DNA of 64,000 bases, from positions 3,410,001 to 3,474,000 of the forward strand of contig NZ_CP010310.2 of assembly GCF_000815105.2 (NCBI RefSeq), in the 5' to 3' direction. Made by a program: the position numbers and the translations under genes. The notes beneath the pieces were generated by a model that was not told where the DNA came from, searched no databases, and saw only the letters and a program-made list of their open reading frames with translations. Positions 45,580-55,711 of this stretch are shown here, in pieces. Position 1 is the stretch's first letter. Each line of letters opens with the position of its first letter. Source of the DNA: Pandoraea pulmonicola. Its GTDB lineage: Bacteria > Pseudomonadota > Gammaproteobacteria > Burkholderiales > Burkholderiaceae.

Positions 45580-48441
45580 TTACTGCGCCACGGTCGCGCC
45601 CTTGAGGCGACCGAAAGCCGTATCGAGCAACTGCTTGAGTTGTTCGTAGTGCTTGGCGTAGTAGCCCACGGCAGGCGAGGCCGAAGCCGCGCGCCCCGCG
45701 TAAGCCAGCTTCTGACCGGCGCTCATGCTCTCGATCAGGTGGTGTTCGATGTAGAACCACGGACCCTGGTTTTGCGGCTCGTCCTGGGCCCACACCACGT
45801 CGGTGAGGTTTTTGTACTTCTTCAGCTCGCTCTCGAACGCCTTGTGCGGGAACGGGTAGAGCTGTTCCACACGAATGATCGCGACGTCGTCCCGCTTCTC
45901 TTCGCGACGGCGGGCGATCAGGTCATAGTAGAGGCGGCCCGAGCAGGCGATCACGCGCTTGACCTTCTCAGCGTTGATCGTCTTGTCGGTTTCACCGATG
46001 ACCGTCTGGAAGCCGCCCTCTGCGAGTTCCGACAGGTCGCTCACGGCTTCCTTGTGGCGCAGCAGCGACTTCGGCGTGAACACGATCAGCGGCTTGCGCA
46101 GCTGGCGGATCATCTGACGACGCAGCAGGTGGAAGATCTGGGCCGGCGTGGTCGGCTGGACCACTTGCATGTTGGTGTCGGCGCACAGTTGCAGGTAGCG
46201 CTCGATACGTGCCGACGAGTGTTCCGGACCCTGGCCTTCGTAGCCATGCGGCAGCAACATCGTCAGGCCCGAGACGCGGCCCCACTTCACTTCGCCGCTC
46301 GAGATGAACTGGTCGATCACGACCTGTGCACCGTTGGCGAAGTCACCGAACTGGCCTTCCCACAGCACCATCGTGTTCGGCTCGGCGGTCGAGTAACCGT
46401 ACTCGAAGCCCAGCACGGCTTCTTCCGACAGCACCGAGTCGATCACCGTGAAGCTTTCCTGGCCATCGGCCACGTGTTGCAGCGGCACGTACGTGCCGTC
46501 GTTCCAACGCTCACGGTTCTGGTCGTGCAGCACGGCGTGGCGGTGCGTGAACGTACCGCGGCCCGAATCCTGGCCGGTCAGACGCACAGCGAAGCCCGAC
46601 GAAACCAGCGAGGCAAAAGCCAGGTGCTCGCCCATGCCCCAGTCGAGCGGCTGCTCGCCCAGGCCCATCTTGCGACGGTCGTTGATGACCTTCTCGACGA
46701 GCGGGTGGACCTTGAAGTTCGCCGGGATCGTGGTGATGCGCTCGGCCAGACGCTTGAGTTCGTTCAGCGGCACGGCCGTATCGGCGGCGTCGGTCCACTT
46801 CCTGTTCAGGAACGGCACCCAGTCGACCGCGTACTTGCTCTTGTAGTTCGAGAGCACGGGATCGATGGTGTGATGGCCTTCGTCCATGGCCTGGCGATAG
46901 GCCTTGACGAAACCGTCGCCCTCTTCCGCCGTGATCACGCCTTGCGTGACCAGCTTCTCGACGTACAACGCGCGCGTGCCCGGATGCTGGGCGATCTTCT
47001 TGTACATCAACGGCTGCGTGACCGCCGGCGTATCCTGCTCGTTGTGGCCCAGCTTGCGATAGCAAACGATGTCCACGACGGCGTCCTTCTTGAATTCCTG
47101 ACGGAAATCCAGGGCCAGTTGCATGGCCAGCACGACCGCTTCGGGATCGTCGCCGTTCACGTGCAGCACCGGCGCTTCGATCATCTTGACCACGTCCGAG
47201 CAGTACGTCGTCGAACGGGCGTCACGCGGATCCGACGTGGTGAAGCCGATCTGGTTGTTGATGACGATGTGCACCGTGCCGTGCGTGCCGTAACCACGCG
47301 TTTGCGCGAGGTTCAGCGTTTCCATCACGACGCCCTGGCCCGCGAAGGCGGCGTCGCCGTGAACTTGCACCGGCAGCACGCTGGCCGCATCAGCTTCGCC
47401 GCGGCGGTCCATACGGGCCTTGGCCGAGCCTTCGACCACCGGGTTCACGATTTCGAGGTGCGACGGGTTGAACGCCAGCGACAGGTGGACCGGGCCACCG
47501 CTCGTCGAGACGTCGCTCGAGAAGCCCTTGTGGTACTTCACGTCACCGGCCGGCAGATCGTCCACGTGCTTGCCTTCGAATTCGGCAAACAGGTCCGACG
47601 GCATCTTGCCGAGGGTGTTGACCAGCACGTTCAGGCGACCGCGGTGGGCCATGCCGATCACGATTTCCTGCACGCCCTTCGCACCGGCGTGGTGGACGAG
47701 CTCGTCCATCGCCACGATGAACGATTCGCCGCCTTCGAGCGAGAAGCGCTTCTGGCCGACGAACTTGGTGTGCAGATAACGCTCGAGGCCTTCCGCGGCC
47801 GTCAGGCGTTCGAGGATGTGTTTCTTCTTCTCTGCGCTGAAGTTGGGCGTGGCACGCACCTTCTCCAGACGCTCCTGCCACCAGCGCTTTTGCACCGGAT
47901 CGCTGATGTACATGTACTCGGCGCCGATCGAGCCGCAGTACGTGTCGCGCAGCGACTTGAGCAGATCGCGCAGGCTGGCCTGTTCAAAACCGAAATACGT
48001 GTTCTCTGCCGAATACACGCCGTCCATGTCGGCTTCGGTCAGGTCGTAGAAGGCGGGCTCCAGTTCGGGAATCGCCGGGCGTTCCTGACGCTTGAGCGGG
48101 TCCAGATTGGCCCAGCGGGCGCCGAGGAAGCGGTAAGCGGCGACGAGCGACTGCACGTGCACCTGCTTGCGGGCCATGGCCAGGTCAGAGGCGCCGGCGC
48201 GCGGCACGAAGGCATTGGCCTTGGCGCGCTGGGCGAACGACTCCACGATCGGGGCGTGAGCCACGTCGTTGGCGTTGGAACCATCAACAGCGGGGACGTT
48301 TTGCAGTGCGTCGAAATACTGACGCCAGTTGTCCGGCACGGACGCCGGATTATCAAGATACGATTCGTACAGTTCTTCGACGTAGGGGGCATTGCCGCCG
48401 AAGAGGTACGAGTTCGCTTGGAATTGTTCCATCAAACTCAT
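45580..48441 (-). CDS. sucA: 2-Oxoglutarate dehydrogenase E1 component
   Basis: Thiamine-diphosphate enzyme that decarboxylates 2-oxoglutarate in the TCA cycle (also called OdhA). The 953 residues match the full-length proteobacterial form. It has the N-terminal E2-binding segment (NSYLFGGNAPYVEELYESYL), GMAHRGRLNVLVNTLGKMP and the ThDP region (GDAAFAGQGVVMETLNLA, INNQIGFTTSDPRD). The C-terminal transketolase-like domain has LLPHGYEGQGPEHSSARIER. It is the first gene of the operon; its promoter should lie just above 48441. Confidence 0.97.
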   Translation of the reverse strand: MSLMEQFQANSYLFGGNAPYVEELYESYLDNPASVPDNWRQYFDALQNVPAVDGSNANDVAHAPIVESFAQRAKANAFVPRAGASDLAMARKQVHVQSLVAAYRFLGARWANLDPLKRQERPAIPELEPAFYDLTEADMDGVYSAENTYFGFEQASLRDLLKSLRDTYCGSIGAEYMYISDPVQKRWWQERLEKVRATPNFSAEKKKHILERLTAAEGLERYLHTKFVGQKRFSLEGGESFIVAMDELVHHAGAKGVQEIVIGMAHRGRLNVLVNTLGKMPSDLFAEFEGKHVDDLPAGDVKYHKGFSSDVSTSGGPVHLSLAFNPSHLEIVNPVVEGSAKARMDRRGEADAASVLPVQVHGDAAFAGQGVVMETLNLAQTRGYGTHGTVHIVINNQIGFTTSDPRDARSTTYCSDVVKMIEAPVLHVNGDDPEAVVLAMQLALDFRQEFKKDAVVDIVCYRKLGHNEQDTPAVTQPLMYKKIAQHPGTRALYVEKLVTQGVITAEEGDGFVKAYRQAMDEGHHTIDPVLSNYKSKYAVDWVPFLNRKWTDAADTAVPLNELKRLAERITTIPANFKVHPLVEKVINDRRKMGLGEQPLDWGMGEHLAFASLVSSGFAVRLTGQDSGRGTFTHRHAVLHDQNRERWNDGTYVPLQHVADGQESFTVIDSVLSEEAVLGFEYGYSTAEPNTMVLWEGQFGDFANGAQVVIDQFISSGEVKWGRVSGLTMLLPHGYEGQGPEHSSARIERYLQLCADTNMQVVQPTTPAQIFHLLRRQMIRQLRKPLIVFTPKSLLRHKEAVSDLSELAEGGFQTVIGETDKTINAEKVKRVIACSGRLYYDLIARRREEKRDDVAIIRVEQLYPFPHKAFESELKKYKNLTDVVWAQDEPQNQGPWFYIEHHLIESMSAGQKLAYAGRAASASPAVGYYAKHYEQLKQLLDTAFGRLKGATVAQ

Positions 48442-48982
48442 TTTGCGCTCACCTTTTCTACGAGTGACTCGAGAAATAGCGGGTTACGAAACCTTCCGCG
48501 ACACGGCCTGACCGGATAGCGGATTGCGAGAATCAAGTGGTGCTTGGAAGGACCTGATCAATCACGGCGAGCAGCATAGCACGTTTTTCGGCACCGACCG
48601 CCTCGGAAAGCCGTCAGACGGGGACTTGCGGCGTGCCCGCCGCATGGGTCGCACAGCGCCTCGGAATCGCCCCCGAACTTCCGTTGGCCTGCCCGGCATC
48701 GTGCGCATATCCAACCTCGATTTCACTCGGTTACCTGCGATTCGACCGTGATCATGCCGTCAACGCGCACAATCGGGCAGCGCGCGCCGCGCCGGCCTTC
48801 GCCCACGCCGCTTATGCTTATATGGAAATTGGATATATAGGAATTAAATTTTATTATTTTAATTTCTAATCAGTGACCGATATCGTGTCGACTATCCCCT
48901 TGCCGGTCCATCTGGGGGTGGCTTGACGGGTCAGACCCGCCCGGGCTTCCGCGCTGGTCCGGCCCCTGGAGCCCACAACGAC
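48442..48982. other. Divergent regulatory region between sucA and cysJ
   Basis: About 540 bp without a supported gene. The stretch 48816-48870 is strikingly AT-rich and includes an inverted repeat AATTAAA and TTTAATT (48842-48848 and 48858-48864), about 120 bp before the cysJ start. In sulphur assimilation promoters such AT-rich dyads can bind the LysR-type activator CysB, so this is a candidate CysB site. The left part should hold the sucA promoter; I could not fix its hexamers. Confidence 0.5.
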
Positions 48983-50812
48983 ATGCAAGAGACGACGCCT
49001 CTCACCGCCCAGCAAGCCCAGTTGCTCAGCCAACTGGTCGACGGCCTTTCCACCGAACAGCTCGCCTGGGTGCGCGGTTTTCTCGCCGGCATCAACCATT
49101 CGGTGCGTCATGCCGGCGCGCAGGCGCCTGCGGCCGGCACGGCCGGCGCCGCCGCTCCGCAGTTGACCATTCTGTACGGTTCGCAAACGGGCCATGCGCA
49201 GGAAGTCGCCGAGCACGCCAAGGCGCGTGCGGTGGCGGCGGGCTTCAAGGTCGACCTGTTCGCCATGGGCGACTACAAGGCGTCGCGCCTGAAGAACGAC
49301 AAGCTGCTGCTCGTGGCGGTGTCCACGCAAGGCGAAGGCGAACCGCCCGACGACGCCCGCGACTTCTACGAGTTCCTGCACGGCGAGAAGGCTCCCAAGC
49401 TCGAAGGCACGCGTTTCGCCGTGCTGGGGCTGGGCGACTCCAGCTATGAGAAGTTCTGCCAGGCCGGCAAGGACTTCGACGCTCGTCTGTCGGCGCTTGG
49501 CGCCGAGCGTCTGGTGGCGCGCGCGGACAGCGACGTCGACTACGACGGCCCCGCCGAGCGCTGGATCGAAGAGGCGGTCGAAGCCCTCAAGCGAGTGGCC
49601 GCACCGGCCGCCGCGGGCAAGGCCGGCGTCCCGGACGGCTTCAGCCTGGCGTCGCTGGCCGGCGCCGCGGCGCCCGCCGCCGCCGCGAGCCAGTACAGCC
49701 GCAAGCATCCATTCGACGCCACGGTGCTGGAGAACATCACGCTGTCGGGCCGCGGTTCGTCCAAGGAAGTGCATCACGTCGAACTCTCGCTGGAAGGCTC
49801 CGGCCTCACCTACGAGCCGGGCGACGCGCTCGGCGTGGTCGTGAAGAACGACGAGACGCTTGTCGACGAACTCATCGACACGCTTGCCCTCGACCCGCAA
49901 GCCACGACCACCACGCAGGACAGTACGCTGTCCCTGCGCGACGCGTTCCTGCGCGCCTACGACATCACCACCCTGTCGCGCGCCTTCCTGGAGAAATACG
50001 CCGCGCTGACGGAGTCGACCGAACTCAAGGCGCTGCTCGCGGCAGGCAACGAGACGGCCCTGCGCGACTATCTGTATGGCCGCGACGTGCTCGACGTCGT
50101 GCGCCAGTTCCCCGCGCGCAAGGTGAAGGCCGCCGAGTTCGTCGGCACGCTGCGCACGTTGCAGCCGCGCCTGTATTCGATCGCGTCGAGCCTCGCGGCG
50201 AACCCCGACGCCGTCCACATCACCGTGGGCGCCGTGCGCTACGACAGTCATGGCCGCGCGCGTCGCGGGGTCGCTTCGACCTACCTGGCCGACATCGCTC
50301 GCGAAGGCGAGACGGTGCCGGTGTACATCGAAGCCAACCGCAACTTCAAGCTGCCGTCGGACACCAATGCGCCGGTCATCATGGTCGGGCCGGGCACCGG
50401 CATCGCGCCATTCCGCGCGTTCGTGGAAGAGCGTCAGGCGCTCGACGCGCCGGGCAAGAACTGGTTGTTCTTCGGCGATCGCAACTTCCGCACCGACTTC
50501 CTGTATCAGCGCGAATGGCAGCGCTATGTGAAGGACGGCGCGCTCACCAGGATCGATCTCGCCTTCTCGCGCGATACCGAAGACAAGGTCTACGTGCAGC
50601 ACCGCATGCGCGAGCAAGGCAAGGCGTTGTACGCCTGGCTGCAGGAAGGCGCGCATCTGTACGTGTGCGGCGACGCCGACCAGATGGCGCGCGACGTGAA
50701 CACGGCGCTCGTCGACATCGTGGCCGAGCACGGCGGTCTGGCGCCGGATGCCGCCGCCGAGTACGTGAAGACGCTGCAACGCGAAAAGCGCTACCAGCGC
50801 GACGTGTACTGA
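48983..50812 (+). CDS. cysJ: Assimilatory sulfite reductase (NADPH) flavoprotein CysJ
   Basis: Diflavin reductase that passes electrons from NADPH through FAD and FMN to CysI. The 609 residues contain an N-terminal Gln/Leu-rich helix, a flavodoxin domain (ILYGSQTGHAQEVAEHAKA, about 63-81; STQGEGEPPDDAR), the FAD-binding domain (RLYSIASSLAAN) and the NADP domain (GPGTGIAPFRAFVEER, then FFGDRNFRTDFLYQ), ending YQRDVY as in E. coli CysJ. The ATG at 48983 (MQETTPLTAQQ) matches the usual N-terminus; an upstream start adds an unrelated tail. cysI follows after 176 bp. Confidence 0.94.
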   Translation: MQETTPLTAQQAQLLSQLVDGLSTEQLAWVRGFLAGINHSVRHAGAQAPAAGTAGAAAPQLTILYGSQTGHAQEVAEHAKARAVAAGFKVDLFAMGDYKASRLKNDKLLLVAVSTQGEGEPPDDARDFYEFLHGEKAPKLEGTRFAVLGLGDSSYEKFCQAGKDFDARLSALGAERLVARADSDVDYDGPAERWIEEAVEALKRVAAPAAAGKAGVPDGFSLASLAGAAAPAAAASQYSRKHPFDATVLENITLSGRGSSKEVHHVELSLEGSGLTYEPGDALGVVVKNDETLVDELIDTLALDPQATTTTQDSTLSLRDAFLRAYDITTLSRAFLEKYAALTESTELKALLAAGNETALRDYLYGRDVLDVVRQFPARKVKAAEFVGTLRTLQPRLYSIASSLAANPDAVHITVGAVRYDSHGRARRGVASTYLADIAREGETVPVYIEANRNFKLPSDTNAPVIMVGPGTGIAPFRAFVEERQALDAPGKNWLFFGDRNFRTDFLYQREWQRYVKDGALTRIDLAFSRDTEDKVYVQHRMREQGKALYAWLQEGAHLYVCGDADQMARDVNTALVDIVAEHGGLAPDAAAEYVKTLQREKRYQRDVY

Positions 50813-50988
50813 TCGTCGGACGTTCCGAATCACGAATCCCTCATCACGACAACGCACGACGAGACGCCGACGCCTGCGAGACCCGATAGCCGGATGATCG
50901 CGACGCAGGCGCCACACCGTAGGCGAGCCCGGCGGGCTCATGAAAGCGCCCGCCCGAATCGACAACCGCACCGACAACAGCAGCCCAC

Positions 50989-52710
50989 ATGACGCAAACT
51001 ACGCAAGCCAACGCCGCCGCGGCCGCGCGCTCCGAAGTCGAGAAGATCAAGGACGTCAGCAACTACCTGCGCGGCACGATCGCCGAAGGTCTGGCCGACC
51101 CGCTCACGGGCGCGATCTTCGAGAAGGACGCCCAACTGCTCAAGTTCCACGGCTCGTACATGCAGGACGATCGCGACCTGCGCGCCGAGCGTCAGAAGCA
51201 GAAACTCGAGCCGGCCTACCAGTTCATGATCCGCCTGCGCATGCCGGGCGGCGTGTGCACGCCCGAGCAATGGCTCAAGCTCGACGATCTCGCGCAGAAA
51301 TACGGCGGCAATACGATTCGCCTGACCACACGCCAGACGGTGCAGTACCACAACGTCCTCAAGCACCAGCTGCGCCCGCTCATCAAGGGCATCGACGAAG
51401 TGGCGATGACGAGCATTGCCGCGTGCGGCGACGTCAACCGCAACACACTCGTGTCGAACAACCCGCATCTCTCGCCGGCGCACGCCGAGGCGCTCGAATG
51501 GTGCCGCAGGATCGACCAGCATCTGCTGCCGCAGACCACCGCGTATCGCGAGATCTGGCTCGGCGACAAGCGTCTGGGCGCCGGCAAGGAAGACCACGAG
51601 CCGATCTACGGCAAGCATTACCTGCCGCGCAAATTCAAGATCGCCATTGCGATTCCGCCGAACAACGACGTCGACATCTACGCGAACGACCTCGGCTTCA
51701 TCGCCATCGTGAACGGTGACGGCAAGCTCGAAGGTTTCAACGTGACGGTCGGCGGCGGCATGGGCATGACGCACGGCGACGCCGCGACGTATCCGCGCAC
51801 GGCGACCGTCATCGGCTACACGCCGGCCGAGCGCGTGGTCGAAGTGGCCGAGAAGGTGCTGCTCGTGCAGCGCGACTTCGGCGACCGTACGAACCGCAAG
51901 CACGCACGCCTGAAGTACACCATCGACGACCGCGGCGTGGAGTGGTTCAAGGAAGCGCTCAACCGCTACCTCGGCTGGCATCTGGAGCCGGTGCGCCCGT
52001 TCACGTTCACGACCAACGGCGATCAGTACGGTTGGCTCAAGGGGGCGGACGATCTGTGGCACCTCACGCTGTTCATCCAGAACGGCCGCGTGAAGGACTG
52101 GGACGACTATCGTCTGATGACCGGCCTGCGCGAGATTGCCAAGGTGCATGACGGCGACATCCGCATTACCGGCAACCAGAATCTGATCGTCGGTCGCGTG
52201 AGCGACGCCAGGAAGGCGCAGATCGACGCCCTCGTGAAGGAATTCGGCCTGCTCGACGGCAAGCATCAGAGCGCGCTGCGCATCAACTCGATGGCGTGCG
52301 TGGGTTTCCCGACCTGCGGCCTCGCGCTCGCGGAGAGCGAACGCGCGCTGCCGGATCTGGTGACGCGTCTGGAGAAGGTGCTCGACGAAGCGGGTCTGGC
52401 CGGCGAGCCGATCACGATTCGCACGACGGGCTGCCCGAACGGCTGCGCGCGGCCGTACATCGCCGAAATCGGTCTGGTCGGCAAGTCGGCCGGCAAGTAC
52501 AACCTGTACCTCGGCGCGGGCTTCCACGGCCAGCGGCTCAACAAGCTGTACAAGGAGTCGGTGAGCGACGACCAGATCGTGGCAGAGCTCACGCCGCTAT
52601 TCCAGCGCTATGCGAAGGAGCGCGAGGCCGGCGAGAAGTTCGGAGACTTCCTCGTGCGTCAGGGCGTGGTGAAGGAAGTGGTCGAAGCGCGCGAAGACTT
52701 TCACGGTTGA
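50989..52710 (+). CDS. cysI: Assimilatory sulfite reductase hemoprotein CysI
   Basis: Reduces sulfite to sulfide with six electrons at a coupled siroheme and 4Fe-4S centre. It has 573 residues in two ferredoxin-like halves. The cluster and siroheme ligands Cys437, Cys443, Cys482 and Cys486 (CVGFPTC and GCPNGCARP) have the same spacing as E. coli CysI. Other motifs are [15 protein letters not shown] and [10 protein letters not shown]. It should work with CysJ, upstream on the same strand. No cysH, cysD or cysN gene lies nearby. Confidence 0.95.
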   Translation: MTQTTQANAAAAARSEVEKIKDVSNYLRGTIAEGLADPLTGAIFEKDAQLLKFHGSYMQDDRDLRAERQKQKLEPAYQFMIRLRMPGGVCTPEQWLKLDDLAQKYGGNTIRLTTRQTVQYHNVLKHQLRPLIKGIDEVAMTSIAACGDVNRNTLVSNNPHLSPAHAEALEWCRRIDQHLLPQTTAYREIWLGDKRLGAGKEDHEPIYGKHYLPRKFKIAIAIPPNNDVDIYANDLGFIAIVNGDGKLEGFNVTVGGGMGMTHGDAATYPRTATVIGYTPAERVVEVAEKVLLVQRDFGDRTNRKHARLKYTIDDRGVEWFKEALNRYLGWHLEPVRPFTFTTNGDQYGWLKGADDLWHLTLFIQNGRVKDWDDYRLMTGLREIAKVHDGDIRITGNQNLIVGRVSDARKAQIDALVKEFGLLDGKHQSALRINSMACVGFPTCGLALAESERALPDLVTRLEKVLDEAGLAGEPITIRTTGCPNGCARPYIAEIGLVGKSAGKYNLYLGAGFHGQRLNKLYKESVSDDQIVAELTPLFQRYAKEREAGEKFGDFLVRQGVVKEVVEAREDFHG

Positions 52711-52751
52711 GGTCGACGGCGATGCGCTCCACGGGGGCGCCGCCCAGGAAC

Positions 52752-52779
52752 AACGCCACGGCAAGCCGTGGCGTTTTTT
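52752..52779 (+). terminator. Terminator of cysJI
   Basis: An 11-bp stem (AACGCCACGGC and GCCGTGGCGTT) with a two-base loop is followed by T's, 41 bp after the cysI stop. The opposing lipoprotein gene ends just beyond it. Confidence 0.9.
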
Positions 52780-52815
52780 CATCGCTGAATCAAGCGAAAT
52801 GAATCGGCTCGACGA

Positions 52816-53211
52816 TCAGTCGTTGCTGCCCGAGTACGGCACGATGCAGCGCTTGACGGTGGCCTCGTAATCGCGCGACAGGTTGCTGCCCGGCGTTTCG
52901 AAGTACTGGATACGCGCGCCGAAGCCGCCCTGACTGATGTCGACGTACGGGTTGTACGTGGCCTTGCCTTCGGCGTCCGCTCCGCGATAGACGCGCACGC
53001 GGTCCCATCCCTGACGGGCATACGAGGTCGAATCCACGTTCGGCGCGAGTTCGCTCCAGCCGTGATAGATGCAGTTGAGCACCATGAAGCGATCGGCCCC
53101 GGTGCCCTGGTCGAGCAGTCGACCCGTCGCCGGATCCGGCCGGCTCATCTGGTTGATCGGACCGCAACCGGCCAGAACGGCCACCGCCGCCATCAGCGCC
53201 ACTCGCTTCAT
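52816..53211 (-). CDS. Small putative lipoprotein of unknown function
   Basis: This 131-residue protein starts MKRVALMAAVAVLAGCG with lipobox LAGC and Cys at residue 16. The mature part contains two further cysteines (LNCIYHGW and KRCIVPYS) that may pair, and motifs such as GWDRVRVYRGADAEG. It lies between cysI (convergent) and the chemoreceptor gene (same strand, 163 bp upstream). I recognise no family. Confidence 0.78.
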   Translation of the reverse strand: MKRVALMAAVAVLAGCGPINQMSRPDPATGRLLDQGTGADRFMVLNCIYHGWSELAPNVDSTSYARQGWDRVRVYRGADAEGKATYNPYVDISQGGFGARIQYFETPGSNLSRDYEATVKRCIVPYSGSND

Positions 53212-53374
53212 ACTTCGACACCCTCAACTGAGCAAAAGATGGGCAATGTTACCCGGTTCGGCGCACTGCCGCCATGAACCCGCGCTCTTCTCTTTGCCCA
53301 TGGGCCGCCTACCAGTCGCCCAAGACACTGTCGTCACAGCCGCCGGCGCCCTCGTTCGACGCCGGCGTCGCCCG

Positions 53375-54991
53375 CTACGCTGCCAGCGAAAGCGGCTTGC
53401 CGCCCACCGCGTGCAGCGCGGGCCGCGCGGTGCCGCCGTGCCGCTCGTCGCCGAGCCGGAAGCGCGCCATCTCTTCGCGCAGCGCCGCGGTCTGATCTTC
53501 GAGCGACGCCGCCGCGGCAGCGGCCTGTTCGACGAGCGCCGCATTCTGCTGCGTGACGGTGTCCATCTGCGTGACCGCCTGATTGACCTGTTCGATGCCG
53601 CCGCTCTGCTCGTCGGAGGCGGCCGAAATCTCGCCCATGATGTCGGTCACGCGCTGCACGGCCTGCAGAATGTCATCCATCGTGCGACCGGCTTCGGCCA
53701 CCAGCGACGACCCGTCGCTCACCTTTTGCGCCGAGGTCTCGATGAGCGCCTTGATCTCGCGCGCGGCGGTGGCGCTGCGCTGCGCCAGCGTGCGCACTTC
53801 GCCCGCCACCACGGCGAAACCCCGGCCCTGCTCGCCCGCGCGCGCCGCTTCGACGGCCGCGTTCAGCGCCAGGATGTTGGTCTGGAACGCAATGCCGTCG
53901 ATCACGCCGATGATGTCCACGACCTGTGCCGAGCTCGCGGAGATGCCTTGCATCGTGTCGACCACGCGCGCGACGACCTGACCGCCGCGCGACGCGATGT
54001 CCGACGCATTCACGGCCAACTGACTCGCCTGGCGCGCGTTGTCGGCGTTCTGCTTGACGGTGGCCGTGAGCTCCTCCATCGACGACGCGGTCTCCTCGAG
54101 CGACGCCGCCTGCTGTTCGGTGCGCGCCGACAGATCGGTGTTGCCCGCCGAGATCTCGGCCGTTGCCGTGGCCATCGCGTCGCAGCTGCGACGCACGCCG
54201 CGAATCGTGCCCGCCAGGCGCGACTGCATCGTCTCCAGGCCGCGCATGAGCATGGACATCTCGTCCTTGCCGCTCACGTGGACCGGATTGTCGAGATGGC
54301 CGGCGGCGATCTCTTCGAAGTGGGTGAGCGCCTGCGCCAGCGGCCGCATGATCGCGCGGCGCAGCGAGAAATAGCATGCGATGGCGAGCAGCACGCCCAC
54401 TGCCGTGGCGCCGATGCTCAGCCAGCGAAATGCCGCCAGCTCCGTCATCGACGCCTCGTACGTCTCGCGACCGAGCGTCATCTTGTAGTTCGCCAACGCG
54501 TCGCTCGCCGCCGTGAGCGTGGCGTAGTACTTCGGCAGCACGTTCATCGTGAGATCGTCCATGGCCGTGCGATCGCGCGCGTCGATGGCGGCGAGCATCG
54601 GTTCCATGCCCTTGTCGAAGAATTCCGTGCGGCGCTTGGCGACTTCGTCGGCGAGGCGCTGCTCCTCGGCGCCGCGCGGCAGCGCCTGGTAGGCCACCCA
54701 GGCCGCATTCGCGTCCTTGATCATGCTGCGCGCGCGCGCCGCCACCTTTTCCACGTCGGGCGACTCGGGATGCAGCACCACACGATCGAGAATGGCGCGC
54801 GTGCGCGCCAGCGTCGCGTTGTCCTTGCCCAGCGCCACCGTGGCCGCAAGGTGGTTCGCATACGTTTCGCGAAGCGCATCGCCGGTGCGCGTCATGCCGG
54901 CAATCCCCAGTGCGCCCAACAGAATCAACAACACCGCCAACAGCGCCATCGTCATCCCAAGGCGCGCCTTGATCGAAAAGCTCCGCAACAT
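53375..54991 (-). CDS. Methyl-accepting chemotaxis protein, Tar-like
   Basis: Membrane chemoreceptor of 538 residues. TM1 spans about residues 13-34, followed by a periplasmic four-helix-bundle ligand domain (about 35-190), TM2 (about 192-212), a HAMP domain (RPLAQALTHFEEIAAGHLDN) and the signalling domain. The hairpin tip DGIAFQTNILALNAAVEAAR matches the 36-heptad class with no gaps. The C-terminus (GGKPLSLAA) lacks the NWETF-type CheR/CheB-binding pentapeptide. The ligand cannot be told from sequence. No che genes are nearby. Confidence 0.93.
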   Translation of the reverse strand: MLRSFSIKARLGMTMALLAVLLILLGALGIAGMTRTGDALRETYANHLAATVALGKDNATLARTRAILDRVVLHPESPDVEKVAARARSMIKDANAAWVAYQALPRGAEEQRLADEVAKRRTEFFDKGMEPMLAAIDARDRTAMDDLTMNVLPKYYATLTAASDALANYKMTLGRETYEASMTELAAFRWLSIGATAVGVLLAIACYFSLRRAIMRPLAQALTHFEEIAAGHLDNPVHVSGKDEMSMLMRGLETMQSRLAGTIRGVRRSCDAMATATAEISAGNTDLSARTEQQAASLEETASSMEELTATVKQNADNARQASQLAVNASDIASRGGQVVARVVDTMQGISASSAQVVDIIGVIDGIAFQTNILALNAAVEAARAGEQGRGFAVVAGEVRTLAQRSATAAREIKALIETSAQKVSDGSSLVAEAGRTMDDILQAVQRVTDIMGEISAASDEQSGGIEQVNQAVTQMDTVTQQNAALVEQAAAAAASLEDQTAALREEMARFRLGDERHGGTARPALHAVGGKPLSLAA

Positions 54992-55315
54992 ACTGTCGTC
55001 TCCATCTCGGTGTCGGGTTTCTTATCCCTCGCCCGGCCTCTGTCGGGCCGGTGCTACTTGTCACATCGGCGTCTCAAACGCCAGACTTGAGCATCCTGCG
55101 GGTATACGCGGCCATACGCCAAGGTGCGACCGCACATCCGGATTGATGCAAATCAACCCCCGATCGCGCCGCAGCCCACGCCCCTGCTGTCTTACAGACC
55201 AAAACCGGAAAACGTGGCAAGGTTTGCGAATTCCACCGAAAAATCGACACCCGTCGTCGGACACCGGTCCGATCTTACATAGTTTTTCATAAATACAAAG
55301 GATATATTCGAAATC
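54992..55315. other. Divergent intergenic region between chemoreceptor and TPR gene
   Basis: About 320 bp without a gene. It should carry divergent promoters. The part next to the TPR gene is AT-rich (55275-55315) and contains AAGGATAT-type ribosome-site sequence. No clear operator was seen. Confidence 0.5.
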
Positions 55316-55618
55316 ATGATCGAAGGACTCGAAAAGCTGCTGGCCGCGGGCAAGGACAATGCGCTGCTGCGCTTCGGTCTCGGCAAGGCCTATCTGGACG
55401 CACAGAACTTCCCCGTCGCTGCCGAGCACCTGACGCATTGCGTCGCTTTCGATCCGGCCTACACGGCGGCCTGGAAGCTGCTGGGCAAGGCCCGCCAGGG
55501 GGCCGGCGACGTGGACGGTGCCCGCGACGCCTGGACGCGCGGCATTGCCGCCGCTCAGGCCCATGGCGACCGTCAGGCGGAGAAGGAAATGACCGTCTTC
55601 CTCAAGCGGCTGGGCTGA
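55316..55618 (+). CDS. Small TPR protein
   Basis: This 100-residue soluble protein is made almost entirely of tetratricopeptide repeats: LLRFGLGKAYLDAQNFPVAA, LTHCVAFDPAYTAAWKLLGK and ARQGAGDVDGARDAWTRGIA, then a charged helix. TPR proteins mediate protein contacts; nothing shows its partner. It is 94 bp upstream of the LysE exporter and may be cotranscribed. The start is supported by AAGGA about a dozen bases upstream. Confidence 0.88.
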   Translation: MIEGLEKLLAAGKDNALLRFGLGKAYLDAQNFPVAAEHLTHCVAFDPAYTAAWKLLGKARQGAGDVDGARDAWTRGIAAAQAHGDRQAEKEMTVFLKRLG

Positions 55619-55711
55619 CGCGGCATCAAGCGCTGCGGGCATCGCTACCGGACTCACGTGCCCGTCAATCGCGTGGTATCGTGCAGCTTCCCCATTTCAG
55701 ACGCAACGAAC

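Noticed and set aside
45640..48519. A 959-codon plus-strand frame opposite sucA
   Set aside because: Antisense shadow of the 2-oxoglutarate dehydrogenase gene.
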